Shown in pieces: positions 36,301-49,900 of a stretch of 64,000 nt of DNA. Positions within the stretch are counted from its first letter, which is position 1. Each line of letters begins with the position of its first letter. A model generated the notes under the pieces. That model had not been told where the DNA came from. It saw nothing but the letters and a program-made list of their open reading frames with translations, and searched no databases. The translations under genes were made by a program, and so were the position numbers. The stretch spans positions 4,183,203 to 4,247,202 of the forward strand of contig NC_064037.1 of assembly GCF_932526225.1 (NCBI RefSeq), written 5' to 3'. This DNA is from Nematostella vectensis. Taxonomy: Eukaryota > Cnidaria > Anthozoa > Actiniaria > Edwardsiidae.

Positions 36301-37915
36301 TTTTTATGCCAAAAAAAAGTTTTTTTTATAGAACCAGGGTTTTCTGAATAACTTCTTTTTGCTATTCAAGTAGTATGTATGCCTTTGATGTACATGCACT
36401 CTGATTGGCTAAATTGGATAATATTTTTAGTACAGACCAAAAGGTCTGTCTCAATCTGTAAGATTTCTTGTACAGACCTTCTGTTTGGTTAATACTGTAA
36501 ATCTTTACTGTCAAATCTGTTGTATTGGGACGCAGCATTTTCAAAACATCGATTGTTTTTGTCTTTTGGGATTTTCTGCTCCGCCAGTCAAATTATTCTA
36601 AGCCAATCAGATTCTTCCATCTCTCGCCTAGTGCAGTTGCCTGGTTTTCTGTCGCGACACTGTCTAGTTTTCATCCAGATGATAGCCAGGGAAGTGCACA
36701 AAGCGAGACTCTGATTGGCTCAGAATGGTTTTACTGACAGAAAAGAAAACCCAAACAATTCGTGTTTTGAAAATGCGGTCCAGATACAACAGATTCGACA
36801 GTAATACACATGGTACGGCATTTGCTAGTATATCATTGTAGGAATATCAAGTGTAATACTCTAACCAAAATGTGTTGTCAAATAAGCTCAAAAGCTTGAA
36901 GGAATTCCAAGAGGATCTGAAGGCAACTAATGGAGAATTGGAGAAAAAAGTCAAATCATTTATGGAAAGGCTGAGAGAGGTGAGCATTCAGCTGTAAACA
37001 CTTCCCTCTCCCTACTCTCACCTCCCCTTATCAGCCTTGAGATGTATGTTCAACATCAGAGTTACTTTGACTGGATGGTATCACTCTGCAATCATCGTGT
37101 ATCAAAACGTGAGGGTTAGAGATATTGAATTACTGCCATATTTTTTCTCTATGCAGTCGCGTGACCAGCTTGCAAAATCAGAAGAGCACTTTAAGAATGA
37201 ACTTGCCTCGCAGTCCAGACTTGCCGACCTGTACAAGGTATGTAACTATGTCAAGCAGCTCTTAACGTAATTACAATAGTCCTTAGTTAATATTTCCTGT
37301 GGGTACACTGGAATTCAAAGCTGTACCATTTTTTATCCAACTCAATAAAGTGTCCTTGAACTTTGAACAGAAAAGGCCCAGACCATGGGTCTATGTTTAA
37401 ATATGAACCTAATATTGTTTTCCCTGGCCTTTCTATGCTGTGGAATTTGCCAGGTTCAAACCACATAATACATACAGTACCATGTATATCATATGTATCA
37501 GGATGAGTCAGAAGAAAGCAAAAAGAGGGCAAAGGAAATGCAGACAGCCATGGACGAACTTCAGAAACTATTGAAGGAAGCAGTTGATGGTACGAATGTG
37601 TGTGTTCTGTATTCATTGTATTGTGTACTATTCTTCTGATGACAAGCTTTTGTATTATAAGATAGAAACATTAGCATACTGTAAGCATAGTTAGATTTTA
37701 GTGCTTACACAACCTAAAATTACTTTTTTAGACTTGTTGTCTCAGTAAGTATGTAAGTAGTAAAATGTCAGAATAAAGCCCCTGGTAGGGTTTGGGACAA
37801 AATTGATTTAAATGTTATTAAAAGTTTATTTCTCCATTGTTATCAGCTCGTCTTGCAACAGAAGCAAGGATTCAGGAGATGGAATTCTCACATGTAGAGG
37901 TGGTCAAGGATTTAG
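33326..37915 (+). other. TPR: TPR exons 1-12 (residues ~1-365, N-terminal coiled coil)
   Basis: Exons: 33326-33545, 33881-33985, 34306-34379, 34480-34576, 34852-34913, 35208-35249, 35388-35501, 36190-36240, 36887-36979, 37157-37237, 37502-37589, 37847-37915. They encode heptad-rich sequence such as [20 protein letters not shown] and [20 protein letters not shown]. The exon 9 acceptor (AATAAG) has a weak pyrimidine tract and is the least certain border. Confidence 0.88.
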
Positions 37916-40900
37916 GTAAGAGCTTTGTCTTGGAGTGTACTGTATGTCATATCTCAGAAAGAACTTCAAGAAGTCTGTGTTTCAAATTATCTCATGTAAT
38001 CTGTGCTCTTGTTCAGTCTTTTTTTCTTTGTAACAACAAAGCTGAAGTGCCTAGCGTGGCAGGTTTAAATGACTGCATACAGTACATGTAGGAGAATATC
38101 TGTGCCTTAAAATCTCATGCAGTTCTCATTTTGAGGATGTCCTATGCCATGGGGCCTGTTATCTACTAATATGGTATTATTTAATGCCAATTATAAGTTA
38201 AATGTATTTTTTTTTGTAACACAGAGTCTAAAGTTCATGCTCTAGAGACGGAGCTAAACAATGCAAATGACCTGTTGGAGGCTGCCCGTCAGAGAGGGGC
38301 CGCGCCCATGTCGGAAGAAATGCTGAGTACACTGTCACCGACTGCAGCTGCTACAAGCTCTTTGTTGAAATCAGGAATGACCCTAACAGAGGTAAAATAC
38401 ACATTCCATTTTGTATTCATCTAGCATTTCACTTTCATATACAAGCCATTTTGCCCTAATGTTACCTTATCTCCTTAGATATATTCTCAGTATGTGGAAG
38501 TGTCTGATGCTCTTCAGCGAGAGAAACTTGAAAATACCCGCCTGAACAACTACATGGATCAAATACTCAAGGTGATCAAATCAACATGATAAATCTGTGG
38601 AACCCGAAGTGATCCAAAAGCATGCATTTAATGGAGGTATAGCTTTGTATAGTGTACATTCATTTCCAAGTCGCCATATCAATGCAGATAGTCATGGATC
38701 AAGGGGAGGGGGACAAAGGCCTGTGGTCTGTGAATGCTGATTGGCCCCTGTGGTCTGTGAATGCTGATTGGCCCCTGTGGTCTGTGAATGCTGATTGGCC
38801 CCTGCGTTCTGTGAATGCTGATTGGCCCCTGCGTTCTGTGAATGCTGATTGGCCCCTGCGTTCTGTTAATGCTGATTGGCCCCTGCGTTCTGTGAATGCT
38901 GATTGGCCCCTGCGTTCTGTGAATGCTGATTGGCCCCTGTGGTCTGTGAATGCTGATTGGCCCCTGTGGTGTGTTAATGCTTCTCATGTTTCCAGGAAAT
39001 TGAGGAGAAAGCCCCTCTGCTTCAGCAACAAAAAATAGATTATGAGAGAGCTCTACACAGTGTTGATGGGCTAACAAGGAGACTGGATGCTGCTAGAATG
39101 GTATGCATACAATATATAATGATTTCCATAACAAAAACTTTGAATTTTAAGGTAGATGCCCAAAATCTTTTGAGTCTTAATTGCAAGCTTTGCCAGTGAA
39201 CTCAAATCAAATTTGAAATCACTTACTGTATTAGTCCTTTTTCTGTGTCATCAAGGAAAATGAAAAGTTGTTGGTGAGTTCGGAAGATGCACGCAAGATG
39301 AGCAACCACCTCAGGAGAGAAAATGAGCGACTCAAGACCAGCATTACAGATCTCAGTCAACAGGTACTGTATAGTGCCAAACAAATGTCATACACGATAC
39401 TGGAACAGCTTAGAAATTGTTTCTTTGGGAAGGAGGAAAGAGTAGAACTAGGAAAAAAGTGTTGTATTGTTTGCAGGTCCAGGTGTTATTGAAGGAATGT
39501 GAGGAGGCTAGAGGAGGGTTGGTAAGCACCACAGAGGAATCTGTTGCAGAGGTATCAAGTTCGTCTCAAGTCATCTCTAAACATCTTGTGACCTTCAAAA
39601 CCATAGAAGAATTACAGCAACAGAATCAGAAGCTGCTGGCTGTTGTCCGTGAACTGAGTGAAGAGAAAGAGAAGAAAGAGATGGAAGGCACAGAACACAA
39701 GTAATACTTCTTTACTTTCTTTGTCAAATTAAACTGTAAAGAACTGCTGTTGTGACCCTGAGTAAAACCTCTTTGAAAACATTTTTACTTCAGGTTTCAA
39801 CTAGCACTAATAATTGATACAGTATTTGAAAAACAGCAAGATGTGTACAGTACTGTAATTCTAAAGTGATTAAGTAGTATGATTGTTTTGCTGCTTTTGT
39901 GCAGTCTTGTTTGACAGATACAGTATGACTGTCACTTGATTGGAGCTGAAAATGATGGCAAGGCAGTGAAAAACAACTTTTTTGTGTTTTTAGGCTAGCA
40001 GAACTTAAATCACAGCTTGAGATTTCACTAAAAGAGGTGGAGCACATGAAAGATGCAAGGGCAAGACAAATGACCATGGTACGTCAGATATTTGACTGTG
40101 TTATTTCTCTATTTCAGTCATTTTCCTATATTAATTTTTAGAGATCATGCAGAGTACCAAATTTACCTAGTATTCAGCTACCTTCAGTTGCTAATCCACG
40201 TGTTTGATTTAAACACAATGGGAGGCCAAACTTGTTGATTTTATTTGCAGGTTGAGTCTGTTGTTCGCCAGCGAGATATGTATAGGGTTCTCCTTGCAAA
40301 CACTGGGCAGTCACCAGTAAGTAAAATAGACAGTCCTGTCAAAAGCACTATATTTAATTATTTGCTTGCTTGGTTAAAATAAGAAAAAGCTGTTTATAGT
40401 TATTGTCCACCACCGAAACAACTGTAGAGTCCCCAATGTAAACCTGAAAATTAAAATGTCTAATATCTTAAGGTAACATCTGAATGTTAAGGTCCAATTA
40501 ATATGTCATGCGCTGCCTAGCTGAATCTATTTGTTTGGATTTTTACTTTGAACAACCCTGGATCAATTGTGCTCAGCACAGGTTTAGTTAAGCTCCTGCC
40601 ATTCTGGCCAGAAGTACTTTAGTCTACAAAAATACACAATAAGACAAGCTATTATTTCATTAAATGCTACAAAACAGCCTCAAATAAGACTGACACTGTT
40701 ATTAAAAATTGAACCATGGGCCAGCATCCCCTGACAGTTCTTGTATTCCCCCTTTACAGATTAATGCTGTGTGTTTGAGGAGACGAGACTTTGTTTACTA
40801 TTTTTCTTTAGAAGGTTACTGAACTCATAACTTTGCACACCCAAGTGACTGGTGACCTAAGTGATGTAATGTGTTGTTTGTGCTATTTTATGTGAAAGCA

Positions 40901-43900
40901 ACTCTCCGAGAGGTTTGTTATTGTCTGAGCCTTCTACTTCTATTGCCAGCTGGAAGTTCTAATGTTTAGCTACCTGTTATTTAGATACCATTATCTGGCC
41001 TGGATGACGCATCACTCATTCCAACCCCTAGTACTCCGGACAAGTCCATGGCTGCAATGGAGGAAACACGAGAAGCTCTCAAACAAATGCAGAAGCATTT
41101 TACTGATTTCCGAGCTGAGAAAAAGCAGGAGGAAGCGTAAGAAAATAGAAGTTTCGATTGCAATAGCTATCATATGAACCTGATTATTCCATTGATTATT
41201 TGTATGTAGCCAATAACCGCAAACAGCTTGCTACAAACATGCTTTTTTGTAAAAATTTGAAATTCTTTTGCTCACATTTCTTTGCACTAAAAATTCTACC
41301 TAAAAATTCCTGAATATACTATTAGGCTTTTCAAAAGAACTCTAGTATACATACAGTACCTATGTCAGTTGTTTCAAGCTTTCCAAAATGTTTTTTTTAG
41401 TCATATAAATTGAAAACATCAAGTTCACGTAAGTACAAATACAACGGCACTTTCTGTGTTTGCAAGCTAGTAGGTTTGGTAACATCAGACTGGCGCCTCT
41501 AAGTTGAGCCTTCAAGTCATTGAGATCCTGGTGTTTTTTTTGTGTGTAATTACATAACTCAAATGTAGCACTGTTCATCTAATAGAAGGTGCCTGATGCC
41601 ACGTACTATTTTTTAGAACCTTCTTTTTTGCCGCCACAACCTCCTTTCTTGCCTTTCTACTCATCTTCGTGCTTGTCTTTGCTCTGTTTCTCGGCTGGTT
41701 TGGAGGCAGCTGGCTTCTTTTTTCGTCTTTTCCAGACATCTTGATTATTTTTTGCAAAGCTTTAAAACTTTCTTCCTCTTCTCTTGTATTCTTCGCTTCT
41801 TGAAAGATGAATAAGGTTTCCAAAATGTAATTCCCCATTAATACCCCACCCAGCATGTTGGAGGCATTATAATGCTGAAGCAATGAAACCTGTCATAGCA
41901 GACATGGGGATTTTGAAATTATAGATTCAATCTACAGTACCTGAGGTAGCCACCTAAATTTATTCCATCCTTCAATTTTTTGCATGGGTGAGGAAAGTAC
42001 ATATTATACAGGAATTAATATGATTTATTGAATGTTTGGCTCTGATCTGTTCTCAGAAATATGAGGAGCAGATATGAAGATCTTCAGTCAGAGAACACTC
42101 GTCTTTTGGGAGAGAAAGCAATGCTGAAATCCCAGGTTTGTTATAACTTCATAGAGCCCCTCTTTCTACATCCTTGCTTCTGTATATGTCAGGTAAAATG
42201 TCATCATGCTTTGCAATAGCTTTCAACCGGTTTTATCCTGTCTAAACAGTGGCAGAATAAAGGCATCTAAAAAATTTGTGACCTGAGTTGTGTTTTCTTA
42301 TCACTTTTCCTCAAGTTTTGTTGACCTTGTTTGATTAGCTATTTGCTGTACAGTAATTCCTACTACCTGGGTTTATGGATACTTCTCATGGCTGGTACAT
42401 GCCAGCTGATCAGTTTATCTGTTTTGTATTTTGTCTTTAGACCCTCCACTCCCATGCTGAGAGCTGTTCTCCCCCACTGATACTGTACACAAGTATCTCC
42501 CTCTCACTAGAGTATATCACTCCATTCTTATTATACCTTTTCATCTTTGAAGCTGGAGTTTTCTGAAGAGAAGTATAAAATGCTACAATCCAATGCTGAG
42601 GGTTTCAAGAAAGAAGCAAATGCAGCCAGCGACAAGGCACATAAACTCAACCTGGCAAATGCCAAGATTCAATTGACGATAGATGGTCTACAGCACAATC
42701 TCATTGAAGCCAAAGAGAAGCTTGTCAAAATCGAGGAAACTTGTGAGACCCTGCAAGCTGAGAAGGACATGCTGCGCAACTCTGAGATGATGCTGATGCA
42801 GGAGAATAAGACATTGTTACAACAACACAAAGATCAGTCTAGCTTGCTAGTCAATCTACAGAGCCTACAGGTAAGAAACAGTATACACCTATTTTAGTTA
42901 TATTTGCACCTGAGAATCAATGTCAGGGGTCTCATTAGGCCCCGGCGACCGGCGGAAGCCACAGCTATTTTCCACCAAGTGCCGGCTACTTTAAAAAAAA
43001 AAATTCTACTTAAGTTTTATTTGAACTAAATAACTTCCACCCCCTATTTATCAATCTCCACCACCTACTCTGAAAGTTAATGAAAGCCCTGAATGTATTG
43101 TAACCTGCACATTATATATATATATCTCACTCCTGGTCTCTAAAAGCTGTGTTAACATGTAGAGGTACATAAACAGGAATGCTATAAGCTTCCTTAACCT
43201 GTTTTTTTATGTATTTGCACTTATTTTTTGTTGAATCATGGGCGAATCAATATAGAAAAATGGCATATTTCGTACTGCATTATTAACAATTTCCTGTTTT
43301 TCTTTTTTGCTCCCTTTTCATGTTTGAAGCTACTGTATGCATTTTTTCCACATCACCCTCTATGTATCTGGACCTTAAAGTATTTCAGCCAGTATTAAAA
43401 TCCCATCATGCATTAATCACTCCCAGTTTATAGGATACTCACTTTTTTTTAAATTGAATGTATATCAGTAAAGAAATGGAGAGGGAAACTGCTTAGAGAT
43501 ATGTGTTGTTTATCTTAGAACAAACTTGAAAGGTCAGAGTTTGAGACTCGTACCAGACTTGAAGGACAGGTTGAAGCGCTACAAAAGGAGTCTAACCTCG
43601 CCAAACGTCAACTGGAGATGGATAATACACACCACAAGAATCTTATCAAAACCCTTGAGGTGGGCGTAATAGATCAACTTTCTCCTTTGAATCCCAAAAT
43701 GGAATACCAACTTTGACATGAAAACAACAGAAAGAGATAACCCTTTTAGTTTAAATAAAATGTAAGTGGCTTCTCAGCTTTTACAATGCTATTGATTTAA
43801 AATTTTATATTTTATCCTAGAACAAGGTGTCTTTTTTACAGGTTAAAAATGTCAGAAAACATAGAAAAAAACTTGTTTATTCAAAAAGAAAACATGGCAT

Positions 43901-46900
43901 TAACCAGTCAAGAGGGTGGCAGGAAAGGAACAGTAATCACGCACTAATGATTTCATAGTGTGTGGAGCAAATAGAGATCTGTACTGTTGAGCAGCCAGTG
44001 AAGTCTGGAGCACAGTAGGGTATTGCCACATATGAAAAGTGGTATAGGAAAAGCATTTGGTTGTTATTGTTTTAATTTTGAATCAGAACCGAGTCCAAGA
44101 GCTGCAAACTCAGATTGACACAGAGAGCAGGAGTAACCAGCAGGCCCGGGATATGCTTGTGAGAAACACTAAGGAGATGGAGAGACTTGAGTTCAAGGTA
44201 GGGCTTCTTTTCTTTGTTTAAAGTGTAACATTGTCAGTAAGAAATAGAAAACCCATTCATGCAAGCATCAAATAGGTTTCAATGGCTGTATAAGAACTTC
44301 TATTCACAGTTCCCTGTTCTTCGTTTTTTAAGAGGGTCGGCTATTAACCCTGCATTGTTATAGGCCTAAAACAACAGGTCCCTGATGATGTTTTGTCAAA
44401 TATTGTAAGAACTGTTGTTTAGATCTTAGCCTCACATCAGTGTTGTTTTTCTTTGTTTGATTTGCAGAACACTGAAGTTAAAGCCCAGCTGGAGGCAGCT
44501 GAAAAAAGAGTTCATGAACTACTTTCTAAAGAACCAAACAGTGACCAAGGTACTTGTACTAAAGGCCATTGTACTTGGACTAGGGGCCATGGGGCCATGG
44601 TACTTGGACTAGGGGCCATGGGGCCATGGTACTTGGACTAGGGGCCATGGGGCCATGGTACTTGGACTAGGGGCCATGGTTATTTGTGTTTATTATTAAA
44701 GCTTATTTCATGTAGATATTGACAAAATGAGAAAAGAAACTGAAGAAAAGTTCAAGACTGATCTTCAAGATACCGAGCTTAAGCTCAAAGATGCAGAAGC
44801 TAAAATCAAAGGTATTTGACCTTAGCAAATTATTTATTTGACAGCTGTAGGACATTTGTAGACAGTTATAAAGCTGAACCTGCCGTTGATTAACACGCAT
44901 AATACAAAAATAACAGCAGTGGCAGCAACAAGAACAAAGACAACAGTAGCAAAAACATCAGCAACAGCAAATCTTCTGATTTCTATTGTGATCGCTTCTT
45001 TGACGTGTACAGCTATTGGACTATATTCTTGTTGTTATTGAACTATTTTCTTTTTTTATAGATCTTGAGACACAGCTCGAACAGGCCAAGTTGCATGCTG
45101 AGCAATTCAAGTCCATGTCAGGGGCGAATGACGAAGCCCTTCGTGAAGTAAACAAGGTACTGTGACATGTAAAATGTCCTGTGTTCACCATGTACTGATG
45201 GCTAAATATGGTATAAGTTTGTGAAACATTTAGATACCCTGTTCTAGGCTTGATTCACTCGAAGAATGTTCAATCTTCACCAATACGAAGGGAGATTAAT
45301 GGTAATTTTTAGAGCGATGAATGGTAATTTCACCAATACGAAGGGAGGTGAATGGTAATTTAACCAATAAGGGCGATGAATGGTAATTTCACTAATACAA
45401 AGGGAGCTGAATGGTAATTTAACCAATACGAAGGGAGGTAAATGGTAATTCCACCAATACGAAGGGAGGTGAATGGTAATTTAACCAATACGAAGGGAGG
45501 TAAATGGTAATTTCACCAATAATGGAGATAAATGGTTATTTAACCAAGAAGGATGGTGAACGGTAATTTCAACAAAAGTGACGAGTTGTCATTTCTAATT
45601 ACTATACTACTTGCCTTACAACAGTCAACTGAAGAATTCAAATCAAACATGGAGTCCCAAGTCAGGGCTGCCAAGGAGCAAGCGAGCTTCTTGCAAGGGC
45701 AAGTTCAAGGGCTTGAGATCAACAACAGTAACCTTACCGTGGAGAACAGCAAATTGAAGAGAGAGTCGGAAAGGCAGATCAAGGAACTACAGGAGATACT
45801 AGGGACATTGAGGAAAGAGCTGGACGAGGCGCATAACCAGGCTCGATCTGCCTGTGCCAATGAACTAGTGGCCATGGAAGAGCTCAGAGAACAGACCAAG
45901 ATTGCTTCAGAGGTTTGTTGAGAAAACTATTTGAAAACTATCTTTTACTCGAGAAATTTAAAGTAACCGTTCAGAGCCGATGGTGTATTGCATTGCTAAC
46001 ATAGGCCTTCCCTTTGAAGTTCGGTGTTTAGTTATAAAATTTCTTCACGTTGCATGCGAATACAAGAGACATAGAATAAGACAAATACATGAGACGATAA
46101 AGCTTCCAAATAGTAGAGACCGACTGAAAAAAACATCTTGCTTGAGATGGCAGATAGAAATGTCCATGGTTTATTTTTTTATAGATTAATTGCAGAAAAA
46201 AGCACCAGAATCAATGGAAATACAGATTAATTTACCTAGTCATTACCTCTAATGTGGCTTATTATTTTTATTTCAATCGTTCCAGTGCCAGGAAAAGTAT
46301 GAACGTGAGTTGATGCTCCATGCCAAGGACGTCCAGGCCCTTTCAGACGCTAAGGAGGAGGTTAGTTGAAAAAAAAAAAAAAACCCTGATGCCTATGTTG
46401 ATGAAACAAAGTGGCCAGAAGGTAAATCCAGACGTGTCCTTTATCATAATGTATGTTTCTTGGGGGTACACATCTCTGGAGAAATACTGTATGTATACCG
46501 GAAGTTGTCATATTGTACGGCGATGTTGACTGCTTGTTGTGTTTGTGACAGCTTGCTGGCCACAATGACAGACTCACAGAAGCCGTTGACCGTGCAGTGT
46601 CCGCAGAACAGAAACTGCAGACTCTGCAGAACGCCGTGGATGGGCAAAGAAAGGAGCACGAAAAAGCCATAGAGAAGCTCCAGTCTCGATGCGCGGATCT
46701 GGTCGACCAGAACTCAAACCTTCACAAACAGCTAGAGAGGCTGGTTAACCAAATGGCCTCATCAAAGAAGACTTCTCTAAGCACTTCTGACATGCCGGCT
46801 TCGAGTGCTGATGACTCAAGTGAAGCCTCCAAGGGCATAGAAGATCTCTGGGAAATCGTCAGGTGCTATAACCAGCTTTGAGGGGACACCCATTTCACGA

Positions 46901-49900
46901 CACGTCTATTTGCTGGACACTTATATTCATTGGGGACTTCTATCTATGGGACAACTAGTCTATTAATCGGACACTACTATCAACGGGAGACCTCTGTTTA
47001 TGGGACACCCCATTTCATGGGACATGTCTTCATGTTGTACAACTTGGAACTTACATCTGTGGGGACCCCTCTATTCAAGGAGAACTCTACGCATTGCACG
47101 CCTCGATTTTGTTGGACAGTTGATTGTTTGATTTATGGATTTATTTATTAATCAGTCTCATTGTGTTGCCCTAGATTCTCAAGACGCGAGCTCGAGATTG
47201 CTGAGACTAAGTGTGAGCTCGCTCAGACGGAAAGTCTACGCTACCAACAGAGGTCAGAATTCCTGGAAAAACAGCTCAAGACGGCTCAAGCAAGTCTACA
47301 AGAAGAGGCATCACAAGCTGACGTAAGTTGTATCTTTGTGTTTAAATTGATAGAATGTTATCTGAAATTTTTGGCACTTTCCTAACAGGAGTGCGTCATG
47401 ATGGGTAACCAATTGACTTTCAGTAAGGGCAACGACGAGATCGTGTTTAATTTCAAACTGGTAGAAATGGATTAATGCTTGGTCTAGCTTTCAAGGGAAT
47501 ACTATGAGTAGTATATTTGGTCTTGATTCAATTAAATTTTTGAGGTGCAGAATTGGAATTGCCCTATAAGTGTTTGAAGAATACTTGAAATCGCTGTGTT
47601 GTTTTCTTGGCTTTATCAGATCGATGCACAGTCGACGACACTTGAGCTCGCTGAAGCCAATAAGATACTTAATGATGAGAAACAGAAGCTTGAGCAGGAA
47701 ATGAAGGCTATGGAAGGCAAAGTAAGCAACCAGTTTGTTGTAATATGAAGCTAGTACATATAGCTAGTACATCATGCTGGGAAGCTAAGTATTCAGGTCG
47801 ACTTCGGGTTGCAGTAGTTTCATGGATTAGCTTAGAATTAGTAGTAAGAAAGAAGATCTTGCAATGAGCTGAAAGTGTCCTAAACCTTATGAATAATAAA
47901 AACTTTGAGATGAAACCAACAACCTATTTGCGAATATCGCTTCATAAGAGACAGAAAAATATCATCGAACAACGTCTACATATAAAGACAGAGATAGCCC
48001 AATGCTAACAGACCTTGCTTTTGAAAAAAAAAAAAGATCCAGAGAACTAGATTGTCATACAACAATGAAGTCATTGAGAGCGACTGCTTTCCACCCTCTT
48101 CTCTGCCGCTATTTTGTATCACTTAAAAATAAAAGTAAATTGCGCTCATTATAATCTTCATGACTTGGTATTCCTCGTGTGAAGTACTTGTTTGTTTAAT
48201 TATCAGATTAAGAAAATGGATGCAGAACTGCAAAGTGTCAAGGATGCTAACCGTAACCTGACCAGTTCAAAGGACTCCATGCTTGCCGAGAAAAATGCTA
48301 TGAAAAGTGAGGTATGTGTATAGGGTACCCCCGAGGTTTGCTACTGTGGCTACCATAACAAAGTAAAAATAAAGTAAGCCAATTGCGATACCAGGATCGC
48401 TGCCGATTGCCATGATCCTTATAACTAGGAGGTCTCGGTTCTGAAGCGTTTCTTTGCCTCGCTGGTTGGTTTGCAAAGTTTATTAGATGCGCTTTTCTCG
48501 TACACATATTCACCCACTTTAACTGTCAGGGTTGCTCTGGTAACGCGCGCCTTAGTGTCAGTCATTTGTATAGCCAGGAGTTTTACTTGGGCGATATAAA
48601 AGTGAACATGTGTTGGCATCGCTAGAAGAAGATAGCCAGCACATCCTGCGCTCCGTAGACAGTTTGTTTAAACATGAAATTGATGTCTAGATTATGCGTT
48701 GGTCGACAAAGACGAACCAGCTGATGGAACAGTACCGCAATGTTGATCCAGACGAGTACAAGCGCATGACAGAAGAGAAAAAGCAGTTCCAACAGCATGT
48801 AGCAAGCCTGAAGAGCGAGAGCCAGCGCAGTAAGACATTGCTTGAGAATGTCAGGAATGAGCTGACAAAAACTAAGGCAGAATTGACCAAAGTACAGGCT
48901 GAACTATTGAATGTGAAGGTAAGTAAAGCCCACCAGCTCAAGTGAATGTGACTGAACATAGCCTCGAACATGACCGTGAATTAGATATGGTTGTGATAAC
49001 AATAGTGTTGTTGATATCACGTCAGTATGGGTGGTTGTAAAAAGCACGCTGTATTGTTTCAAATGTCCACATCCAGTAGTTACGGAACATCCTTGCTGAT
49101 TGCATTTTTTCTAGAACGACCAGCAGAAAGCTCAAAGTCAAATGGAAGCAATCAAGTCGCAGAGCACATCAGTAGAGGGTAAGAACCAAGCAGAGGTAGA
49201 TGCCCTTAAGAAATCCCTCGAGGAGAAGACGGAAGAGATGAATGAAAAGATCAAGACACTCAACCAGGTTGGTCAGAAAATACTGGGGAAAGGGGATAGG
49301 GTTATGAGACAAACAAAAAAAAAAACAAGCAGCTCGATCAAAGAATGCCTAGGTTGGCGGAGTTGGCATAATGCCTAGGTGGCGGAGTTTGCTCTCCGGT
49401 TTTTTCACTTCACAAAAAGAACATTTTCGATCTTAGCTGTGATCCAGACATAAGTCGTATTGCGGCTGTCTGAGGCGCCTTTCGATGCCTTCAACTCTAC
49501 CGCATTTGAATCTGCGCTCTCATAATTCAGCATCTAGCTGAAAAGTTTACAAAACAAACATTCGAACTAACTCGCCCAATTCAAATTTTTCAAATATCTT
49601 CTCGCAATCCCCAGGTGGTTGTATTGGGAAACATTAGCAAAAGATTGAGTTTTACACACGATGTTTCGAAGAAGCTACTGTAATTTGTAAACATCGATTT
49701 CGAGTGTGTGATCGACGGGAAAATAATTTTTAATTTCTCTCAAAGGAACTTCGATAAGTCAAGTAGAATAGATATTTACAGTAGCATCATTGAAGTCGAA
49801 GGTAACCCTTTATTCGAGAATATACCTCTTGAAAAAAGCAAAAAGCTACAGCCAAGTCAACATCAAGCAATCAAATCCCCTGTGATGAAAAGTCTATTAT

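Noticed and set aside
38652-39077. Repeat-encoded frames WSVNADWPL (+) and GPISIHRTQ (-)
   Set aside because: 27-bp intronic array; exon 15 lies in another reading context with a clear acceptor.
41575-41883. Minus-strand Lys-rich frame in TPR intron 20
   Set aside because: It looked like a processed ribosomal-protein pseudogene, but I could not match it to a specific protein and frames shift within it.
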